DNA of 64,000 nucleotides from Metabacillus sp. FJAT-52054. Lineage in GTDB: Bacteria > Bacillota > Bacilli > Bacillales > Bacillaceae. The notes below the pieces were generated by a model. That model did no database searches. It was not told where the DNA came from and saw only the letters and a program-made list of their open reading frames with translations. Of this stretch, positions 9,818 to 18,766 are shown piece after piece; positions within the stretch are counted from its first letter, which is position 1; every line of letters starts with the position of its first letter. The stretch is from contig NZ_CP147407.1 of assembly GCF_037201815.1 (NCBI RefSeq), positions 3,356,723 to 3,420,722 of the forward strand, read 5' to 3'. The position numbers and the translations under genes are program-made.

Positions 9818-10870
9818 TTACGTATTCCTTGTTTTATATAGCAGGTAAATAAAATAAGGAGCCCCTATCGCTGCCGTAAACACTCCTGCCGGTACTTCTA
9901 GGGGTGAAAATACAGTCCTTCCGATCAGATCTGCAATCATGACCAGGAAGGCTCCGGCTATTGCCGATACAGGGAGCATGGCTCCATAGGAGGAGCCTAC
10001 AAGTCTTCTGGCTATATGAGGGGCCATCAGTCCGACAAAACCGATTCCCCCGGCGAAAGCTACAGCAGTACCAGTCAAAGCTGTGCTGAGCGCCAAAAGC
10101 AGAAGTCTGTTGCGCTGCACCGCACTTCCTGCGCCTGTTCCCAGTTCATCTCCAAGCCCTTGCAGGTTGATCAGACGAATAACGATAATTGTAAGGAAAA
10201 GAAGCAGCAAGGTTAGTGGCAGCATGATTTTCACCTGCTGCCAGGTAGCTCCGTACACGGTCCCTGTAATCCAAGTATTTGCTTGTGAAGCTCTATAGAT
10301 CGGCCCTTTAATCATCATAAGAGTGGTCATTGACTGAGCAAGAAGGGAGAAACCAATCCCTACGAGCACCAGTCTGAATGATGATGATCCACCCTTCCAG
10401 GAAAGGGCATATACGATAAACCCGACTGTAACAGCACCGATAAAGGATGCAACAGGCATCCATTGAATGCTTACGGTCAATGCATTATTTTTATCACTGA
10501 AAAGCGCCAAAAAAGTTACGACTGCAAAAGACGCTCCCCCTGTAATCCCGATAATATCCGGTGATGCAAGAGGATTTCGAATAATTCCCTGTAAAATCCC
10601 TCCTGCTACAGCAAGGCAGACACCAACTAAAATGGCAATCAGTATTCTTGGCAGCCGAAATGATGAGATGATGAGCATATTCATTTCTGAACCAAATCCG
10701 GTCAGTGTCTTGATTACTTCAAGCGGGCTCATCATGACCTCACCCGCTCCTGTACTGATGAAAAACCCGGCAAGCAAAACAGCTGCCATAATTATAGAAA
10801 CTTTAAAAGCTTTTTTATCTATTAAAAATGAAACAGATTTTCCTATCCGAACAGTCCAATGCGTTTTCAT
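9818..10870 (-). CDS. Iron-siderophore ABC transporter permease (FecCD family)
   Basis: A 350-aa FecCD permease with about ten membrane segments. Family motifs include [38 protein letters not shown] (contact region for the binding protein) and [16 protein letters not shown] (ATPase coupling loop). It overlaps the upstream permease gene by 4 bp, as expected for a heterodimeric BtuC-like pair. It resembles B. subtilis YfhA in context. Probable substrates are hydroxamate siderophores such as schizokinen or arthrobactin, inferred only from similarity of the whole locus to yfiYZ-yfhA. Confidence 0.92.
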   Translation of the reverse strand: MKTHWTVRIGKSVSFLIDKKAFKVSIIMAAVLLAGFFISTGAGEVMMSPLEVIKTLTGFGSEMNMLIISSFRLPRILIAILVGVCLAVAGGILQGIIRNPLASPDIIGITGGASFAVVTFLALFSDKNNALTVSIQWMPVASFIGAVTVGFIVYALSWKGGSSSFRLVLVGIGFSLLAQSMTTLMMIKGPIYRASQANTWITGTVYGATWQQVKIMLPLTLLLLFLTIIVIRLINLQGLGDELGTGAGSAVQRNRLLLLALSTALTGTAVAFAGGIGFVGLMAPHIARRLVGSSYGAMLPVSAIAGAFLVMIADLIGRTVFSPLEVPAGVFTAAIGAPYFIYLLYKTRNT

Positions 10871-11871
10871 GCCCGATCAAACCCCTTTCTTGCGATGTAA
10901 ATAAAGAAAGGCGTTCCAATCAGCGCTGTCATAACTCCGACAGGCACTTCCTCCGGCATAACGACATATCGTGCCGCAATATCCGAAACAGTTAGAAGAA
11001 TTCCCCCAAGTACTGCCGAATAAGGCAAGATCCACCGGTGATCGTTTCCAACAAAATAACGGGCCAAGTGCGGGATAACAATCCCTACAAAGCTAATCGG
11101 ACCCGATATGGATACTGCCCCGCCTGCAAGGAAAATAACCGCAATGGCTGCAAAAATTTTCACAGTCCCAGTTTTCTGGCCAAGCCCCTTCGCTACATCT
11201 TCCCCCATTGTAAGGACATTAATTTTCGGGGCAAGGAATCCGCAGATGATAAAAGCCGCAGTCACATAAGGCAGCACTGCAATAAGAGATTCAAGCTTTC
11301 TCCCTTGAATGGATCCAGCCAGCCAAAACAGAACCTGATCCAGAGCTGCTTCATTTACAACCAGCAAGCCCTGAGTAAGTGAACTGAAGAGCGCAGCCAT
11401 TGCAGCTCCCGCCAGCGTCAGCTTTACAGGCGTTAACCCCTCCCTGCCCATCGATCCAATAAAATAGACCGTTAAAGCAGCAGCGGCAGCACCAAGGAAA
11501 GAAAGCCACGTAAATGCCTGCAGAGATGAAACATGAAAAATTGATACGGCAGCGACTACAAAAAATCCCGCTCCCGCATTAATTCCAAACACCCCTGGGG
11601 AAGCAAGCGGGTTTTTCGTTAGCGCCTGCATGATGGCGCCTGCCATTGCAAGACTTGCCCCAACCAGAGCAGCAATTAAAGCACGCGGAAGCCTGACTGA
11701 TGTAATGATAATATGTTCATTAGAGCCGTTAAAATCGGTAAATGCCTTGAATGCAATTGTCCAATTCGTACGCGCATAACCGTACACAATACTCGCACAC
11801 ATGGCAGCGGCAAGGATTAAAAACAGCCCTAATAATAGAATGAATTTTTGTGAGTGTGACTTAAGCAGCAT
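10867..11871 (-). CDS. Iron-siderophore ABC transporter permease (FecCD family)
   Basis: First gene of the minus-strand operon, 334 aa from ATG 11871, which has GGAGAAAAAAT upstream. The longer frame to 11913 would need a TTG without a site. It has the same FecCD features as its partner: SVRLPRALIAALVGASLAMAG, QALTKNPLASPGVFGINAG and SFVGIVIPHLARYFVGN. It probably corresponds to YfiZ. Transcription should start from a promoter overlapping a Fur box at 11947-11961. Confidence 0.92.
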   Translation of the reverse strand: MLLKSHSQKFILLLGLFLILAAAMCASIVYGYARTNWTIAFKAFTDFNGSNEHIIITSVRLPRALIAALVGASLAMAGAIMQALTKNPLASPGVFGINAGAGFFVVAAVSIFHVSSLQAFTWLSFLGAAAAALTVYFIGSMGREGLTPVKLTLAGAAMAALFSSLTQGLLVVNEAALDQVLFWLAGSIQGRKLESLIAVLPYVTAAFIICGFLAPKINVLTMGEDVAKGLGQKTGTVKIFAAIAVIFLAGGAVSISGPISFVGIVIPHLARYFVGNDHRWILPYSAVLGGILLTVSDIAARYVVMPEEVPVGVMTALIGTPFFIYIARKGFDRA

Positions 11872-11923
11872 ATTTTTTCTCCGTATTTTGATCATCAGTT
11901 TTTGACTTTTCAAGTCTACGGTT

Positions 11924-11961
11924 ATTGTAACAAATGAGAATGAATTTGAAAATCATTTTCA
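11924..11961 (-). promoter_or_regulatory. Promoter and Fur box of the permease-yusV-fhuF-yusU operon
   Basis: TGAAAATCATTTTCA at 11947-11961 matches the 7-1-7 Fur consensus TGATAATNATTATCA closely. On the minus strand a TACAAT -10 lies at 11924-11929 and the -35 region overlaps the Fur box, so Fur-Fe would block RNA polymerase. Confidence 0.8.
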
Positions 11962-11969
11962 ATTACGTG

Positions 11970-12026
11970 TTGACATCGCATACAAAAGCGACTTATTATT
12001 TTACTTGTAAATGAAAATCATTATCA
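11970..12026 (+). promoter_or_regulatory. Promoter and Fur box of the siderophore-binding lipoprotein gene
   Basis: TTGACA at 11970-11975 and TATTAT at 11994-11999 with an 18-bp spacer form a good sigma-A promoter. TGAAAATCATTATCA at 12012-12026, just past the expected start point, matches the Fur box at 14 of 15 positions. It is followed by GGGGGG before the ATG. Confidence 0.88.
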
Positions 12027-12042
12027 TATGGGGGGTTTATAG

Positions 12043-13029
12043 ATGAGTCGTACATACAGAAAATCCTGGTTTAGCATCACCGCATTAATTCTTGCTCTTA
12101 CCCTGCTGCTGGCAGCCTGCGGCGGCAATACAGAAAGTAAAAAGGAAGAAGCGAGTCCAGAAGAAGGGTATCAAGTGAAGCATGCCATGGGCGAAGCAAA
12201 AATCCCGAAAAAGCCTGAACGGGTTGTTGTTTTAACAAATGAAGGGACTGAAGCAGCGCTGGCAATGGGGGTTAAACCTGTTGGAGCGGTTCAATCCTGG
12301 CTTGGAAATCCTTGGTACGATCATATTAAGGACGATATGAAAGATGTGAAAGTAGTAGGAACAGAAAGTGAAGTTAACGTAGAGGCCATTGCTGCCCTAA
12401 AGCCTGACTTGATTATCGGAAATAAAATGCGCCAGGAAGCGGTTTACGAAAAATTGAGCGCCATCGCGCCGACTGTCTTCGCCGAAACGCTTCGCGGGGA
12501 TTGGAAGGAAAACTTCTCCCTTTATTCCAAGGCTTTGGATCGTGAAGAAGAAGGAAAGAAAGTCATTGCAGAATTCGATGCACGAATTGACTCCATCAAA
12601 AAAGAAGGCGGAGATAAACTTTCCCAAAAGGTTTCAGTCGTCCGCTTTATGGCAGGAAAAACCCGCGTTTATTACAAGGACACGTTCTCAGGAGTTATCT
12701 TTGATCAGCTGGGAATCAAGTACCCTGAAGCAACGGATAAGCTGTTTGCTGATAATCAGGAAGATCTGTTTGTAAGAGAAGTAGGCAAGGAAGCGATCCC
12801 GCAAATGGATGGAGATTTGCTCTTCTATTTCACTTATGCTCCTGAGGGAGATACAGAAGCGGTAAAAACAGAAGAAGAATTCACAAAGGACCCTCTTTGG
12901 CAAAACCTTAGTGCTGTGAAAAACGGCAAAGCCTACAAAGTTGATGATGCCATTTGGAATACAGCAGGCGGTGTTTTGGCTGCAAACAAGATGCTGGATG
13001 AAATTGAACAATACATCGTTAAAAAATAA
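12043..13029 (+). CDS. Siderophore-binding lipoprotein (YfiY-like)
   Basis: A 328-aa lipoprotein with a hydrophobic signal and lipobox LAAC, lipidated at Cys26, then an acidic/charged linker. The mature part is a two-lobed cluster VIII (FhuD/BtuF-like) iron-siderophore binding fold, seen in KPERVVVLTNEGTEAALAMG, ALKPDLIIG and the long linking helix. It is transcribed divergently from its permeases and ATPase, each arm with its own Fur box. The overall system resembles B. subtilis YfiY-YfiZ-YfhA with YusV, which takes up schizokinen and arthrobactin. The substrate here is inferred, not seen. Confidence 0.9.
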   Translation: MSRTYRKSWFSITALILALTLLLAACGGNTESKKEEASPEEGYQVKHAMGEAKIPKKPERVVVLTNEGTEAALAMGVKPVGAVQSWLGNPWYDHIKDDMKDVKVVGTESEVNVEAIAALKPDLIIGNKMRQEAVYEKLSAIAPTVFAETLRGDWKENFSLYSKALDREEEGKKVIAEFDARIDSIKKEGGDKLSQKVSVVRFMAGKTRVYYKDTFSGVIFDQLGIKYPEATDKLFADNQEDLFVREVGKEAIPQMDGDLLFYFTYAPEGDTEAVKTEEEFTKDPLWQNLSAVKNGKAYKVDDAIWNTAGGVLAANKMLDEIEQYIVKK

Positions 13030-13036
13030 TGCTGCT

Positions 13037-13069
13037 AAAAGCTGAAGGGAACTCTCCTTCAGCTTTTTT
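13037..13069 (+). terminator. Terminator of the binding-protein gene
   Basis: AAAGCTGAAGG and CCTTCAGCTTT arms are followed by TTTTT, 8 bp after the stop codon. Confidence 0.92.
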
Positions 13070-13145
13070 GATATCAGAAAGGAATACAGTTTTTCTCCTT
13101 GGGGTAAGGATAGAATAGACACTTAAGGAAACGGCTGGTGAAAAT

Positions 13146-13871
13146 ATGGGGCAGGCAGCACTATGGGGCGCTTTTGCGGGATCGTCCATTTTAATTGGCG
13201 CGCTATTAGGAATGCTTAAACGAATTCCTCCGCGGATGGTTGGATGGATCATGTCATTTGGAACAGGAGTCTTGATTGGGGCTGCTTCATTTGATCTGCT
13301 GGAAGAGTCTTTGGATGGAGGAGGAATCACTTCAACGACGATAGGCTTCATTGCAGGCGCATTGCTTTTTACGGTAAGCGAGCTCATTATTGCAAACAAA
13401 GGCGGGCATCAGAGAAAGCGGTCCAAGGAAAACCCTGAAAATCATTCCGGGGTATCAATTTTTATAGGAACAATTATTGATGCCGTTCCTGAATCGGTCA
13501 TTATTGGAGTAAGTATTCTGCAGCAAGGCTCAGTTAGTGTTTTGATGGTAATTGCTGTGTTCATCAGTAATTTTCCTGAAGGATTATCCAGTACAACTGG
13601 TTTGATAAAAGATGGGTATTCGCGAAAGAAAATTTTATTTATGTGGGTAATCGTAGTTGTCCTAGCTACGGTCAGTTCATTGCTCGGCTACTCCCTTCTG
13701 CAAAATGCTTCACCTGTTTTCACGGCTTCAATAGGTGCCTTCGCTGCTGGTGGAATTATCGCAATGGTTGCTTCCACTATGATGCCGGAAGCCTATGAAG
13801 AAGGAGGTCCTGTCGTGGGAATGATTACTTCTTTAGGTGTTCTCTGCTCGATGATTTTATCTCAGCTATAA
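13146..13871 (+). CDS. ZIP-family metal permease
   Basis: A 241-aa polytopic membrane protein with about eight segments. The metal-binding half-motifs in TM4 and TM5 are recognisable: DAVPESVIIG and ISNFPEGLSST, compared with HNxPEG types in ZIP transporters. A short His/Lys-rich loop (residues about 93-105, GGHQRKR...NHSG) separates the halves. It probably moves zinc or another divalent metal, but the direction and ion cannot be read from sequence. The first motif has Asp in place of the usual His, so metal preference may differ. It has a weak GGTGAAA site and stands alone, with no metal-regulator box recognised. Confidence 0.8.
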   Translation: MGQAALWGAFAGSSILIGALLGMLKRIPPRMVGWIMSFGTGVLIGAASFDLLEESLDGGGITSTTIGFIAGALLFTVSELIIANKGGHQRKRSKENPENHSGVSIFIGTIIDAVPESVIIGVSILQQGSVSVLMVIAVFISNFPEGLSSTTGLIKDGYSRKKILFMWVIVVVLATVSSLLGYSLLQNASPVFTASIGAFAAGGIIAMVASTMMPEAYEEGGPVVGMITSLGVLCSMILSQL

Positions 13872-13872
13872 G

Positions 13873-13909
13873 TAAACAAAGTCCGCTTATTACAAGCGGG
13901 CTTTGTTTA
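13873..13909. terminator. Bidirectional terminator between zip and ktrB
   Basis: A 16-bp stem (TAAACAAAGTCCGCTT with AAGCGGGCTTTGTTTA, one mismatch) sits between convergent genes. Confidence 0.85.
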
Positions 13910-13931
13910 TACGGCTGAAACTTATCTTTCA

Positions 13932-15257
13932 TTATCCAGTTAAGATATCCTCTTTCGGGTAACGCACAATCTCATTTCCAGAAGGTGTAGCAAGAGAATA
14001 AATAAGAGTTAACGGTCCAAGCTTGCCGAGGAACATAATAAATACGAGAACGATTTTACCAAAGTCTGTAAAGTTAGCCGTAACTCCCATAGAGAGCCCT
14101 ACTGTACCAAATGCTGAGACTACTTCAAATACAATTTCCAAAAACGATTCATTTTCTGTAATCGTCATCAGGAAGACTGCTCCCATGATAAAAAGGATGG
14201 ATATGATGGTAATGGATAGAGCTCTTACAATGTAACCTCCATCAAGAGCACGTCTGCCAATGGTGATTTCCTTTCTCCCCTTTAAGAAGGTCAGGGTAGC
14301 CAGAAAAATAACAATAGCTGTGGTCAGTTTGATTCCGCCCCCTGTTGAAGCACTTCCCGCTCCTATGAACATTAGAATCATGACAAAAAAGAGAGATGCT
14401 TCATGCATGGCTCCGATATCAAGTGTATTGAACCCTGCAGTTCTTGGAGAAACGGCCTGAAACCAGGATGCCCACAGCTTATCTCCCAGTGAGAGCCCTC
14501 CAAGCGTACCAGGGTTTCCATATTCCAGAACAAAAAGAATCAGCATAGATACAAGATTAATTACAAGTGTTGCAACCAGCATAATTTTTGTATGCAGGCT
14601 GAATTTTTTGAACTTCTTCTTCTGCCACATATCCACCAGCACAGTAAAACCAATTCCTCCCACAATAAACAGGCCGCTAATAACGATATTGATAATCGGG
14701 TTCCCAACATAGTTGATTAAGTTATTAGAGAAAAGTCCGAATCCTGCATTATTAAAGGCAGAAATTGCGTGGAAAAATCCATAGAACAAACCTTTTTTCC
14801 ATCCTAGTTCAGGAACCCATACAATAGATAAAAAAATCATGGCAACAAATTCAATAGCAAATGCAAATATGAACATATACTTCACAAGCCGGATAACCCC
14901 GCCTATGTTCGTCTGATTCAATGCCTGCTGCATCACAATCCGGTCTTTAATCCCCACTTTTCTTCCAAGCATCATGTAGATCAGGACGGCAAATGACATG
15001 ATTCCCAAGCCGCCAATCTGAATCAGCAGAGCAACAACGGTTTGACCAAACGTAGTAAACGCTGTGCTCGGATCTACGGAGGAAAGACCTGTTACAGTCA
15101 TAGCAGATGTAGCGACAAACAATGAATCGACCCATGAGATTCCTTGAGTAGTGGATATCGGAAGTTTTAGCAGACAAGTGCCGGCAGCAATACCAATAGC
15201 AAATGTTAGAACAAGCAGTTGCGAAGGTTTAAGTTTAATGACTTTAGGCATCTTCAT
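13932..15257 (-). CDS. ktrB: K+ channel subunit KtrB
   Basis: A 441-aa Trk/Ktr/HKT membrane protein. Four selectivity-filter P-loops are visible around TVTGLSS, FNNAGFG, RTAGFN and FGTVGLS, each with the conserved glycine. It forms the Na+-dependent K+ channel that is gated by the RCK protein encoded 3 bp upstream. Pairing with ktrA behind a c-di-AMP riboswitch marks this as the KtrAB (high-affinity) system rather than KtrCD. AAGGA lies 8 bp before the ATG. Confidence 0.94.
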   Translation of the reverse strand: MKMPKVIKLKPSQLLVLTFAIGIAAGTCLLKLPISTTQGISWVDSLFVATSAMTVTGLSSVDPSTAFTTFGQTVVALLIQIGGLGIMSFAVLIYMMLGRKVGIKDRIVMQQALNQTNIGGVIRLVKYMFIFAFAIEFVAMIFLSIVWVPELGWKKGLFYGFFHAISAFNNAGFGLFSNNLINYVGNPIINIVISGLFIVGGIGFTVLVDMWQKKKFKKFSLHTKIMLVATLVINLVSMLILFVLEYGNPGTLGGLSLGDKLWASWFQAVSPRTAGFNTLDIGAMHEASLFFVMILMFIGAGSASTGGGIKLTTAIVIFLATLTFLKGRKEITIGRRALDGGYIVRALSITIISILFIMGAVFLMTITENESFLEIVFEVVSAFGTVGLSMGVTANFTDFGKIVLVFIMFLGKLGPLTLIYSLATPSGNEIVRYPKEDILTG

Positions 15258-15260
15258 TCG

Positions 15261-15917
15261 CTACATTCCTTCCTCTTCAAAACGGGCTATATCTTTATTT
15301 TTTCCGATAACAAGCAGGATATCACCTTTTTCCACCGTTTCTTCAGCTGCTGGAGAAACAATCATATCTTCATTTCTCTGGATCCCAACGATATTGCAGG
15401 CGAATTTGGCCCGAATGTCCAGGTCATTTAAGGATTTACGGTTTATTTTATCAGTTGCGACTAATTCCACCATACTATGCTCTTTTGATAGCTCAATATA
15501 ATCAATCATTTTTTCTGAAATGATATGGTGGGCAATTCTTTTCGCCATATCCCGTTCCGGATGAATGACACGTGTAACTCCGATTTTTTCAAGCACCCGC
15601 TGATGGTAATCATTTTGCGCCTTTGCCCATACCTCGGATATTCCAAGCTCTATAAGCAGTAAGGAAGTTAAAATACTTCCCTCAATATCGTCTCCCAATG
15701 AAACAAAAGCGTGATCCACATTACTGACCCCAAGCTGCTTCAGCGCTTCCTCATCCATGGAATTCGCCTGAACGGAATGGGTAGCATATGGTGCGTATTG
15801 ATGGACCTTATCTATATTTTTATCAACAGCCAGGACCTCCCTGCCCAGATCATGAAACTCTTTTACAAGACTTCCGCCAAACCTTCCTAGTCCGAAAACA
15901 GCAAATTGTTTACTCAC
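15261..15917 (-). CDS. ktrA: K+ uptake regulatory subunit KtrA (RCK protein)
   Basis: A 218-aa cytosolic protein with an RCK_N Rossmann domain (FAVFGLGRFGGSLVKE, the GxGxxG nucleotide site for ATP/ADP) and a C-terminal RCK_C domain (residues about 135-218), the site where c-di-AMP binds in KtrA/KtrC. It forms the octameric gating ring on KtrB. A GTG start at 15917 follows GGGAG at 9 nt. The leader contains a ydaO/yuaA-type c-di-AMP riboswitch and terminator, the same arrangement as B. subtilis ktrA (yuaA). Expression and activity would therefore both fall with high c-di-AMP. Confidence 0.95.
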   Translation of the reverse strand: MSKQFAVFGLGRFGGSLVKEFHDLGREVLAVDKNIDKVHQYAPYATHSVQANSMDEEALKQLGVSNVDHAFVSLGDDIEGSILTSLLLIELGISEVWAKAQNDYHQRVLEKIGVTRVIHPERDMAKRIAHHIISEKMIDYIELSKEHSMVELVATDKINRKSLNDLDIRAKFACNIVGIQRNEDMIVSPAAEETVEKGDILLVIGKNKDIARFEEEGM

Positions 15918-15956
15918 TGATGAAATCTCCCTTTATGTAGAATCCTTAAAAAATGC

Positions 15957-15986
15957 ACAAAAAAGCACAGAGGAGTGTCCCTGTGC
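15957..15986 (-). terminator. Riboswitch-controlled terminator upstream of ktrA
   Basis: On the minus strand GCACAG...CTGTGC is followed by TTTTTT between the aptamer and the ktrA start. The terminator loop segment CCTCT can pair with AGAGG just downstream of the aptamer core, giving a possible antiterminator. Confidence 0.8.
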
Positions 15987-15999
15987 CGTTTACGAACAC

Positions 16000-16155
16000 A
16001 AGTTTCATCTGCCTCTCCATTACGCTTACGAGGTTAGCTGTCGGGTTAGGGCATGAAGTAGCCCTTTCTAATAAGAAGAATTCACCCCAAGTGAAGGCAA
16101 TAGCCACCACACAATAACGGGTCCCCCGCTCCAAAAGGATTGAGCGATAAAGGTA
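16000..16155 (-). ncRNA. c-di-AMP riboswitch (ydaO/yuaA class) of ktrAB
   Basis: Read on the minus strand the segment has the conserved blocks of the ydaO-yuaA motif in order: ATCGCTCAATCC, GGAGCGGGGGACCC, CTTGGGGTGAAT, AACCCGACAGCTAACCTCG and TAAGCG. Ligand binding turns expression off in this class. It lies about 80 nt upstream of ktrA with a terminator in between, the same layout as the B. subtilis yuaA leader. Confidence 0.95.
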
Positions 16156-16442
16156 AGTGAAACATATAATTTTGAATGGTACGAAAGTATCTTACCTTTG
16201 ATTGATTCGATAGTAAAGAGTAAAAATGTCCTTAAACCAAACAAAGATTGTTAAATTGTTTTTATTTGACGATCATACAGATAACATGCTCTTATAACCG
16301 GCCTAGTCCTTCTTCCTTCCATCTATTTAAGCCTCTTACTTTTGCAGGTATTTTTAACCTGGCCGTTCCCGCTTTTAAAAGAAAAGCTAAGTTAATATCT
16401 GCTATTCATTCATCAGCAGCATACATTAACTTAGCCAAAAGA
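16156..16442. other. Spacer with ktrA promoter region and a long hairpin
   Basis: No gene is seen. It should hold the ktrA promoter (no clean -35/-10 pair recognised), an AGGTAAG/CTTACCT inverted repeat at about 16151-16198, and a long hairpin at 16386-16435 (GCTAAGTTAAT/ATTAACTTAGC with an inner CTGCT/AGCAG). The hairpin's minus-strand tail TTTTCTTTT could act as a second terminator for the dedA gene. Confidence 0.5.
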
Positions 16443-16471
16443 AAAAACCCTGCAAACATCGGCAGAGTTTA
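16443..16471 (-). terminator. Terminator of dedA-type gene
   Basis: Minus strand AAACTCTGC...TGCAGGGTTT followed by TTTTC, overlapping the stop codon. Confidence 0.75.
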
Positions 16472-17065
16472 AATGGTTTTGCGTTTTTTTGAACTTTTAG
16501 CAAAAAGATAAACGGCCATAACCAAAATAAAAATAATAACAATCGGAATAATAAATGGCTGGGCATATTCCTTAATATGCATCCAATTGCTTCCCAGCTG
16601 TATACCCAAAAACAGAAAGAGAATGGTCCACGGAATAATAGCAGCGATTGTATAAAGAGTAAACTTCCAGACAGGCATTTTAGCGATCCCCGCCGGAATG
16701 GAAATGGCATGTCTTACAACCGGAATAAACCTTGCTGAAAAAATAACACCGGTTCCATATTTTTCAAACCATTCTTCTGACATATCAAGGTGCTTCTTTT
16801 TAATGAGAAGATATTTACCGTACTTTTCAAGAATTGGCCGGCCTCCAAAATACCCAAGCCAATACAGGAAAAGCTGAGCAAAAGTCCCTCCGATCACTCC
16901 GGCTATAACCGCTCCAAACATTTCGATTCTTCCCAATGAGATCAGATAGCCCCCATATCCCAGGACAATTTCGCTCGGGATGATTTCAATCATCAGACCG
17001 ATAGCAATCCCGAAATACCCCAAATCCGCTAACATTTCTAAAATACCAAATATAAATTCTTTCAT
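16469..17065 (-). CDS. DedA-family membrane protein
   Basis: A 198-aa integral membrane protein of the DedA/SNARE-associated family. It contains the family motifs IEIIPSEIVLGYGG, a GGTFAQLFLYWLGYFGGRP stretch and FSARFIPVVRHAISIPAG (the conserved F/G-x3-R motif). Some family members flip undecaprenyl phosphate or phosphatidylethanolamine; which lipid this one handles is not shown. It stands alone between two c-di-AMP-controlled loci, with its own terminator. A second, divergent DedA protein is encoded at 57282-57893. Confidence 0.9.
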   Translation of the reverse strand: MKEFIFGILEMLADLGYFGIAIGLMIEIIPSEIVLGYGGYLISLGRIEMFGAVIAGVIGGTFAQLFLYWLGYFGGRPILEKYGKYLLIKKKHLDMSEEWFEKYGTGVIFSARFIPVVRHAISIPAGIAKMPVWKFTLYTIAAIIPWTILFLFLGIQLGSNWMHIKEYAQPFIIPIVIIFILVMAVYLFAKSSKKRKTI

Positions 17066-17156
17066 TTGACGCTCCTTTGCTTTTCAAACAATCTTATATT
17101 CTACTATACGCCCGAAGCGGACAAGTATTCAACCTTATATTTATTGGTGAAGCATG

Positions 17157-17191
17157 AAAAAACCTGCAGCATGCCGGCTGCAGGTTTTTCC
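17157..17191 (-). terminator. Terminator of the glutamate-type symporter gene
   Basis: AAAAACCTGCAGC and GCTGCAGGTTTTT arms separated by a short loop, just past the stop codon; near-symmetric, with U tracts on both strands. Confidence 0.9.
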
Positions 17192-17193
17192 TA

Positions 17194-18441
17194 TTACGTA
17201 CTCTCCGCTATTTTATTATCGGGAGGTATACTCCCATTTTTCTTTTCCGATTCGGCTACAATTACCGCACACGCAGCATCCCCAGTGATGTTCACTGTAG
17301 TACGAGCCATATCCAATAGACGGTCAATTCCAAGAATAAGAGCAATCCCTTCTACCGGGAGATTAACTGAATTTAATACCAGTGCAAGCATAATCAGTCC
17401 GACCCCAGGAACTCCTGCCGTGCCGATACTTGCAAGCACCGCTGTAAGGACAACGGTTAATAGCTGTGTAACTGTTAGATCCTGTCCATATACCTGTGCG
17501 ATGAATACAGTGGCAACCCCCTGCATAATCGCTGTACCATCCATATTAATGGTAGCACCGAGAGGCTGTACGAAGCCGCTGATTTGTTTAGGAACACCAA
17601 GATTTTTTTGAGCCGTTTCCATAGATACCGGCAAGGTCGCATTACTGCTGGATGTACTGAACCCAACTGTCATCGCGGGAGCAAAGCCTTTAAAGAACCA
17701 AACCGGGCTCTTTTTTGCCAAAAACATGATGCTTGAACCATACGTAAGGAATGCATGAATGACAAGAGCCAGTACGACAACGATAAAATAAAGCCCCATT
17801 GCTTTGATAGCATCAAAACCCTGGCTGCCTACTGCTGTCGCAATCAATCCAAACGTACCGTACGGGGCAAACTTCATGACTACCCCAACCAGATACATCA
17901 TTAAATCATTTCCCTGTTCAAGAACCTTTTTAACTGCAGCTGTTTTTTCTCCAAGCATCGCAATACCAAAGCCGATGAAAACAGAGAAGGCGATGATTTG
18001 AAGCATATCTCCGCTTGCCATTGCTTCAATTGGATTCTTTGGGAAAATGTTTAAAAGCGTATCAGAAACAGAAGGTGCTTCCTCCGCTTTATATTCCGTA
18101 TTTTTCGTGTCAAACTCTCCTGCATTTCCAGGCTGGATAACTAAGGCAAGACCAAGGCCAATGATAATGGCAATGGCAGTAGTCGATAGAAAATAGGCAA
18201 TAGTTTTTCCGCCGATTCTTCCTAGTTTTTTCGGATCTCCCAGTCCTGCGACCCCTAATGTAATGGAGAAAAAAACAATAGGAACGACCAGCATATTGAT
18301 TAAATTAAGAAAGATTTTACCTAAAGGAGTAAATAGAAAGGTATCGAGCTGCTTAAATAGGTCAGGGGATGTGATATTCAAGATAATTCCGACAATTCCC
18401 CCTGCAATTAAACCGATAATGATTTTTGTAGCTAATTTCAT
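17194..18441 (-). CDS. Dicarboxylate/amino acid:cation symporter, probable glutamate type, under c-di-AMP control
   Basis: A 415-aa DAACS (SLC1-like) transporter. The serine-rich loop FSTSSSNATLP, the TM7 motif GATINMDGTAIMQG (NMDGT, Na+ and substrate site), the HP2 region ASIGTAGVPG and the TM8 motif DRLLDMARTTVNITGD (Asp and Arg for carboxylate substrates) are intact. These residues favour an acidic amino acid or dicarboxylate rather than cystine. An AGGAGG site precedes the ATG. The unusual feature is the leader, a c-di-AMP riboswitch with a terminator, which groups this transporter with KtrAB as part of osmotic/ion control. Confidence 0.92.
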   Translation of the reverse strand: MKLATKIIIGLIAGGIVGIILNITSPDLFKQLDTFLFTPLGKIFLNLINMLVVPIVFFSITLGVAGLGDPKKLGRIGGKTIAYFLSTTAIAIIIGLGLALVIQPGNAGEFDTKNTEYKAEEAPSVSDTLLNIFPKNPIEAMASGDMLQIIAFSVFIGFGIAMLGEKTAAVKKVLEQGNDLMMYLVGVVMKFAPYGTFGLIATAVGSQGFDAIKAMGLYFIVVVLALVIHAFLTYGSSIMFLAKKSPVWFFKGFAPAMTVGFSTSSSNATLPVSMETAQKNLGVPKQISGFVQPLGATINMDGTAIMQGVATVFIAQVYGQDLTVTQLLTVVLTAVLASIGTAGVPGVGLIMLALVLNSVNLPVEGIALILGIDRLLDMARTTVNITGDAACAVIVAESEKKNGSIPPDNKIAEST

Positions 18442-18529
18442 AGACTACCTCCTGTTGTTGAAATATTTAAAAAAACTATAGCTTGCTATTTTTTCCCATA
18501 ACAAGCTGCCGTTAAACTCATAAATGGCG

Positions 18530-18561
18530 CAAAAAAAGCCGTGAGAAGAGATCTCACGGCT
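18530..18561 (-). terminator. Riboswitch-controlled terminator of the symporter gene
   Basis: Minus strand GCCGTGAG/CTCACGGC stem with a TTTTTTT tail. Its TCTCTTCTC segment is exactly complementary to GAGAAGAGA at the 3' side of the aptamer (plus-strand 18613-18621), giving a 9-bp antiterminator. Confidence 0.92.
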
Positions 18562-18599
18562 TTTACAGTCAAATTTAAATATGTTTCCAGCTTGACTTT

Positions 18600-18752
18600 C
18601 CCATTTGAAGTGTCTCTTCTCGCTTACGAGGTTAGCTGTCGGATTCGGACGAAGAGAAATGTCCTGCCTTCAATTAAAAGGATTCACCCCAAGTGCCACT
18701 GCACTGTGTTTTGGTTCCCCCGCTCCCTTTATGGGATTAAGCGCTCACATAT
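18600..18752 (-). ncRNA. c-di-AMP riboswitch (ydaO/yuaA class) of the symporter gene
   Basis: On the minus strand: GAGCGCTTAATCCC, GGAGCGGGGGAACC, CTTGGGGTGAATCC, GAATCCGACAGCTAACCTCG and TAAGCG. These are the defining conserved blocks of the ydaO-yuaA aptamer. The 3' closing strand GAGAAGAGA is also the antiterminator strand, so ligand binding would favour the terminator and shut the gene off. Confidence 0.95.
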
Positions 18753-18766
18753 GAACTTGTATTTTC

